A stretch of DNA of 9,247 nucleotides from JBBQBQ01 sp038317685 (GTDB lineage: Bacteria; Desulfobacterota; Desulfuromonadia; Desulfuromonadales; DDH964): positions 1-9,247 of the forward strand of contig JBBQBQ010000131.1 of the NCBI GenBank assembly GCA_038317685.1, in the 5' to 3' direction. A program made the translations under genes and the position numbers. The notes under the pieces were generated by a model. That model was not told the origin of the DNA. It saw only the letters and a list, made by a program, of their open reading frames with translations, and made no database searches. Positions 6,357 through 9,247 of the stretch are shown here, one piece after another. Position 1 is the first letter of the stretch. Each line of letters starts with the position of its first letter.

Positions 6357-6992
6357 CTAGACACCGTCCCCTACGAAGGGATTGGATCTTTTTTCCCGGC
6401 CGATGGTGGTATCCGGACCATGACCGGGGTGAACCACAGTAGCGGCCGGTAGGGTCAGCAGCTTTTCCCGAACGCTGCGAACCAGCAGCCCATGATCTCC
6501 GCCTGGCAGATCGGTCCGCCCCACCGACCCGTCGAAGAGAGAATCCCCGACCCAGACCCGACCGTCGCCGTAGAGGCTGATGCCCCCCGGTGAATGGCCC
6601 GGGGTATGGAGGATTGTCCAGCGCAGCTCTCCTACCGTCAATTCGTCCCCGTCGGCCAGAAACCGGTCCGGATCCGGAGAGAGTTCCGCTGTCAACCCGA
6701 AGAGCGCCGCATGCTGCCTGGAGCCTCGCAACAGGGGCAAATCATCAAGATGGAGCAGCAGTTTCGCCCCGGTCTGCTCGACCAGAAAACGGTTGGCACC
6801 GATATGGTCGAAGTGGCCGTGGGTGTTGACCAGGGTGGTGATCCGCAGATCGGCGGACTGGGCGGCATCCAGAATCCGTTCCCCATCGTCCCCCGGATCG
6901 ACGACCAGGGCCTGGCGGGTGGCCAGGCAACCGATCAGAAAACAGTTGACCTGCAGGGGACCGACCATCAGGGCCTTAACCAACATCGACAT
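6357..6992 (-). CDS. MBL-fold metallo-hydrolase, glyoxalase II-like
   Basis: A probable cytoplasmic thioester or related hydrolase of the metallo-beta-lactamase fold. The 211-residue length and sequence are close to short hydroxyacylglutathione hydrolase-like proteins such as YcbL. Metal ligands are visible: THGHFDH (57-63; H58, H60, D62, H63), H133 in HTPGHSPGG, D150 in VGDSLF and H191 in HPGHGPDT. The stretch DGSVGRTDLPGGD (154-166) is typical of this subfamily. ATG 6992 follows the upstream stop by 3 bases with GGAGAAAGG in front of it. A second ATG at 6986 is possible. The gene lies between the YhaM-like gene and coaBC in the same unit. The sequence does not show whether the natural substrate is an S-lactoyl thiol. 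Confidence 0.9.
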   Translation of the reverse strand: MSMLVKALMVGPLQVNCFLIGCLATRQALVVDPGDDGERILDAAQSADLRITTLVNTHGHFDHIGANRFLVEQTGAKLLLHLDDLPLLRGSRQHAALFGLTAELSPDPDRFLADGDELTVGELRWTILHTPGHSPGGISLYGDGRVWVGDSLFDGSVGRTDLPGGDHGLLVRSVREKLLTLPAATVVHPGHGPDTTIGREKRSNPFVGDGV

Positions 6993-6995
6993 CGT

Positions 6996-8132
6996 CTAGC
7001 CTTTCTCCGGTTTGTCGTCGGCGGCAAAGAGATCGAGGCTCTTCCCCTTCAACTGATCGGCGAGGGAGACCCCGAAGCGGCTGCGCTGGCCGGTCGGTTC
7101 CTGGCGTTTTTCGAACGGGGCCGGGGGAGTCGCTGCGGTCGTGACCTCGGCAGCCCGCGGCGGTTCCGGGACCATCCGGGAGGGCCCGGACTCCATGAAG
7201 AAATAGCGGTCGTAGAGACGATGGTAGCTGGTCCAGGAAGAGTTGTTTTCCGGTTCACGCTCCATATGGGTGCGCACTCCGTTGATCTTGGAGTCGAGAT
7301 CGTCAATGAAGTTGAGAATCACCGCCTCCAGGGTCTTGGGCCGTTTCGGTGACCCGAATTCATACTGGCCATGATGGGACAGGAGAAGGTGCTTGAGGAG
7401 AGTCGCCAAGGTCGGTGGAAAGCCGGGAAGACGCCGGATTTGGGCGTCGATCATCTCCACCCCCAGGACGATGTGGCCGATGAGCTTGCCGTCGTCGGTA
7501 TAGTCGAAGCTGCGTTGGTAGCAAAGTTCGGAAATCTTGCCGACATCGTGGAGGAGGGCACCGGTCACCAGCAGGTCGTGGTTGAGACCCGGATAGCGGC
7601 GGCAGACGTCGTCAGCCAGATTGGCGACGGCCAGAGAATGTTCGAGCAGACCGCCGATATAAACGTGATGCATCGCCTTGGCCGCCGGGGCGGAGCTGAA
7701 GCGCTCTACGAACTGCGGCTCGGCCAGAAACGCCTCCATAAGTCGCCGCAATTCTTCATGACCGAGAGCCGCCACCCGGCCGCGCAGTTCGGCAAGCATT
7801 TCGTCGCGGTCCCTGGAGGACACCGGCAGAAAGTCGGCGAGATCGACCTCCCCTTCGGGAAGCCGTTCCAGGTCCTGGATCACCAGCTGCATCTTGCCGA
7901 GATAGACGCTGGCCTTGCCGCGCACCACCAGGAAATCGTCGCGCTCGAAGAGGCCGGCGAATTCATCGACCCGGTCCCAGACCCGCCCTTCGACCTCGCC
8001 GCTGCGATCGATCAGCTTGAGCGTCAGGTAGGGTTTGCCGTTCTTGGCCATCGCCATGATCTTGTCGCGCACCAGGAAGGGGCTTTCCACCCAATCCCGT
8101 TCCCGGATCTGCTCGACGAATATTTTTTTCAC
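6996..8132 (-). CDS. YhaM-like OB-fold/HD-domain 3'-5' exonuclease
   Basis: Members of the YhaM family are 3'-5' exoribonucleases, with activity on single-stranded DNA also described. The 378-residue protein has an N-terminal OB-fold (about 13-90; LKLIDRSGEVEGRVWD at 38-53) and an HD domain (about 150-285). The HD domain carries HHVYIGGLLEHS (155-166), the metal pair H195-D196 in ALLHDVGK, DYTDDGKLIGHI (210-221) and LLSHHGQYEFGSPKRPKTLE (250-269), strongly conserved in YhaM proteins. A tail of about 60 residues is Pro/Ala-rich and ends with SLDLF (365-369), a possible clamp-binding motif. The GTG at 8132 overlaps the TGA of the upstream gene (GTGA) with AGGAG 6 bases in front, so the longer frame up to 8603 is rejected. 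The family is clear; the natural substrate is not. Confidence 0.92.
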   Translation of the reverse strand: MKKIFVEQIRERDWVESPFLVRDKIMAMAKNGKPYLTLKLIDRSGEVEGRVWDRVDEFAGLFERDDFLVVRGKASVYLGKMQLVIQDLERLPEGEVDLADFLPVSSRDRDEMLAELRGRVAALGHEELRRLMEAFLAEPQFVERFSSAPAAKAMHHVYIGGLLEHSLAVANLADDVCRRYPGLNHDLLVTGALLHDVGKISELCYQRSFDYTDDGKLIGHIVLGVEMIDAQIRRLPGFPPTLATLLKHLLLSHHGQYEFGSPKRPKTLEAVILNFIDDLDSKINGVRTHMEREPENNSSWTSYHRLYDRYFFMESGPSRMVPEPPRAAEVTTAATPPAPFEKRQEPTGQRSRFGVSLADQLKGKSLDLFAADDKPEKG

Positions 8133-9247
8133 GCATTGCTCCTGTGGTTGTGGTCTTTGACAACCGCTTCCGCCGCCCGCAGCCCATCGAGGGCTGCGCT
8201 CATGATGCCGCCGGCATAGCCGGCTCCTTCCCCGGCAGGAAAGAGTCCGGGATGGGAGACCGACGCGCCGTCCGCGCCGCGCACGATGCGCAGGGGTGCC
8301 GAGGTGCGGGTTTCGACACCGATCAGCGTCGCCTCGGAACTGACGAAGCCCCGCAGTCGCTGGTCGAAGTGCGGCAGGGCGCGGCGCAGGCCCTGGGTGA
8401 CGAAAGCCGGAAGGACTGTGTCGAGCTCGACTTCGCTCACTCCGGGGCGGCAGGTCGCCCGCAGGGGGCCTCTCCCGCGGCCAAGGAAATGCATCAGGTT
8501 CTGGGCCGGCGCCCGGTAACCACCGCCGGCGGCCCGGAAAGCCGCTTCTTCCCAGCGCCGCTGAAAGTGCATCCCGGCCAGTGGATCGCCCGCGTCGCCA
8601 CAATCTTCCGGCCGCACGCTCACCACCAGGGCACTGTTGGAGAACTCGCCGGCCCGGTTCAGGTAACTCATGCCGTTGACGACCATTCCGCCAACCTCGG
8701 AGGAGCCTATCACCACCTCACCCCCGGGGCACATACAAAAGGAATAAACCCCCCGACCGGTCTGCGGATCGTTATAGGTCAGGGCATAGTCAGCCGCCGG
8801 AAGCCGTGGGTGGTGCTCAAGACCATATTGGATGCGGTTGATCAAGGCCGCCGGATGCTCGACCCGCACCCCGACTGCGAAGGGTTTGGCTTCGAGGCGA
8901 ATCCCGGTCGCCTTCAGCATCTGGAAAGTATCGCGAGCGCTGTTCCCGGGAGCCAGGACGACGCTGTCGACAGGACACTCCTCCCGCTCATCGACCACCC
9001 CGCCGCAGACCCGCCCGGCGAACATCGTCAGTCCCGTCAGCCGCGTTTCGAAACGGAGTTCGACCCCCCGCTCCAGCAGGGTACGGCGCAGATTGATCAA
9101 GACCAGCCGGAGACGATCGGTGCCGACATGGGGCTTGGCCTCGATCAGGATCGTTTCCGGTGCGCCGCAGGCGACCAGGGTCTCCAGCACCAGGCGCGTC
9201 CAGGGGTGGTTGATGCGAGTGGTCAGTTTGCCGTCGGAAAAGGTCCC
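8129..9247 (-). CDS. COG2509-type FAD-dependent dehydrogenase (partial, N-terminus missing)
   Basis: The frame is open to the right edge, so only the C-terminal 373 residues are present and the N-terminal FAD-binding GxGxxG lies outside. The first visible residues (GTFSDGKLTTRI) and VACGAPETILIEAKPH (about 26-41) match uncharacterised FAD-dependent dehydrogenases of COG2509. The segment SFCMCPGGEVVIGSSE with a following NGMS and NSALVV is the most characteristic part of that family. The C-terminus FPAGEGAGYAGGIMSAALDG is the closing FAD/NAD-binding strand and helix. A likely internal start at 9190 (GTG) is not needed, because the family match continues beyond it. The gene heads the visible operon and its TGA overlaps the GTG of the YhaM-like gene. 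The substrate is unknown. Confidence 0.9.
   Translation of the reverse strand, partial: GTFSDGKLTTRINHPWTRLVLETLVACGAPETILIEAKPHVGTDRLRLVLINLRRTLLERGVELRFETRLTGLTMFAGRVCGGVVDEREECPVDSVVLAPGNSARDTFQMLKATGIRLEAKPFAVGVRVEHPAALINRIQYGLEHHPRLPAADYALTYNDPQTGRGVYSFCMCPGGEVVIGSSEVGGMVVNGMSYLNRAGEFSNSALVVSVRPEDCGDAGDPLAGMHFQRRWEEAAFRAAGGGYRAPAQNLMHFLGRGRGPLRATCRPGVSEVELDTVLPAFVTQGLRRALPHFDQRLRGFVSSEATLIGVETRTSAPLRIVRGADGASVSHPGLFPAGEGAGYAGGIMSAALDGLRAAEAVVKDHNHRSNA
8139..8143 (-). promoter_or_regulatory. Shine-Dalgarno site of the YhaM-like gene, inside the upstream gene
   Basis: AGGAG on the minus strand lies 6 bases before the GTG at 8130-8132, within the last codons of the FAD protein gene. Together with the GTGA stop-start overlap it points to translational coupling. 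Confidence 0.7.

Noticed and set aside
5692..6360. 222-codon + strand frame opposite coaBC
   Set aside because: Antisense shadow of coaBC, which has all its active-site motifs on the minus strand.
8133..8603. Upstream extension of the YhaM-like frame to 8603
   Set aside because: The extra residues are Arg/Pro-rich and lie inside the FAD protein gene, which has a strong family match there. GTG 8132 has its own ribosome site.

Overview
The window looks like ordinary chromosomal DNA from a GC-rich Gram-negative bacterium. The best guess is the Desulfuromonas/Geobacter group (Desulfuromonadales and relatives). The guess rests on gene content and protein style: a CxxCH c-type cytochrome with an Fn3-like domain, an MscL with a Cys-rich tail, an exported zinc-dependent phospholipase C-like protein, and a COG2509 FAD protein next to a YhaM-like exonuclease. 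It is an inference from remembered family traits, not a database result. I see no rRNA, tRNA, CRISPR array, insertion sequence or long repeat.

Left part (1-1809). The 3' end of a SPINDLY/O-GlcNAc-transferase-like gene enters on the + strand and overlaps, tail to tail, a minus-strand gene for an exported di-heme c-type cytochrome with an Fn3-like domain. Next on the minus strand is mscL, the large-conductance mechanosensitive channel, then a 220-bp intergenic stretch.

Middle part (1810-5078). A compact minus-strand operon encodes a family 4 (iron-sulfur) uracil-DNA glycosylase, a FetA-like ABC ATPase and a FetB-like permease. The first two genes are 2 bp apart and the last two share an ATGA overlap. 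A zinc-dependent phospholipase C-like gene diverges from the operon on the + strand. It probably starts at TTG and has a plausible sigma70-type promoter.

Right part (5089-9247). A second minus-strand operon reads, in transcription order: a COG2509 FAD-dependent dehydrogenase (cut by the window edge), a YhaM-like OB-fold/HD 3'-5' exonuclease (GTGA overlap), a glyoxalase II-like metallo-beta-lactamase hydrolase (3 bp downstream), and the bifunctional CoaBC enzyme of coenzyme A synthesis (37 bp downstream).

I found no convincing new multi-gene system. Four points deserve a second look: the overlapping and possibly rearranged gene ends at 166-264, a candidate sliding-clamp-binding motif in the tail of the YhaM-like protein, the pairing of an Fe-S DNA glycosylase with an iron-export-type transporter, and the TTG start of the phospholipase gene overlapping the stop of a five-codon ORF.
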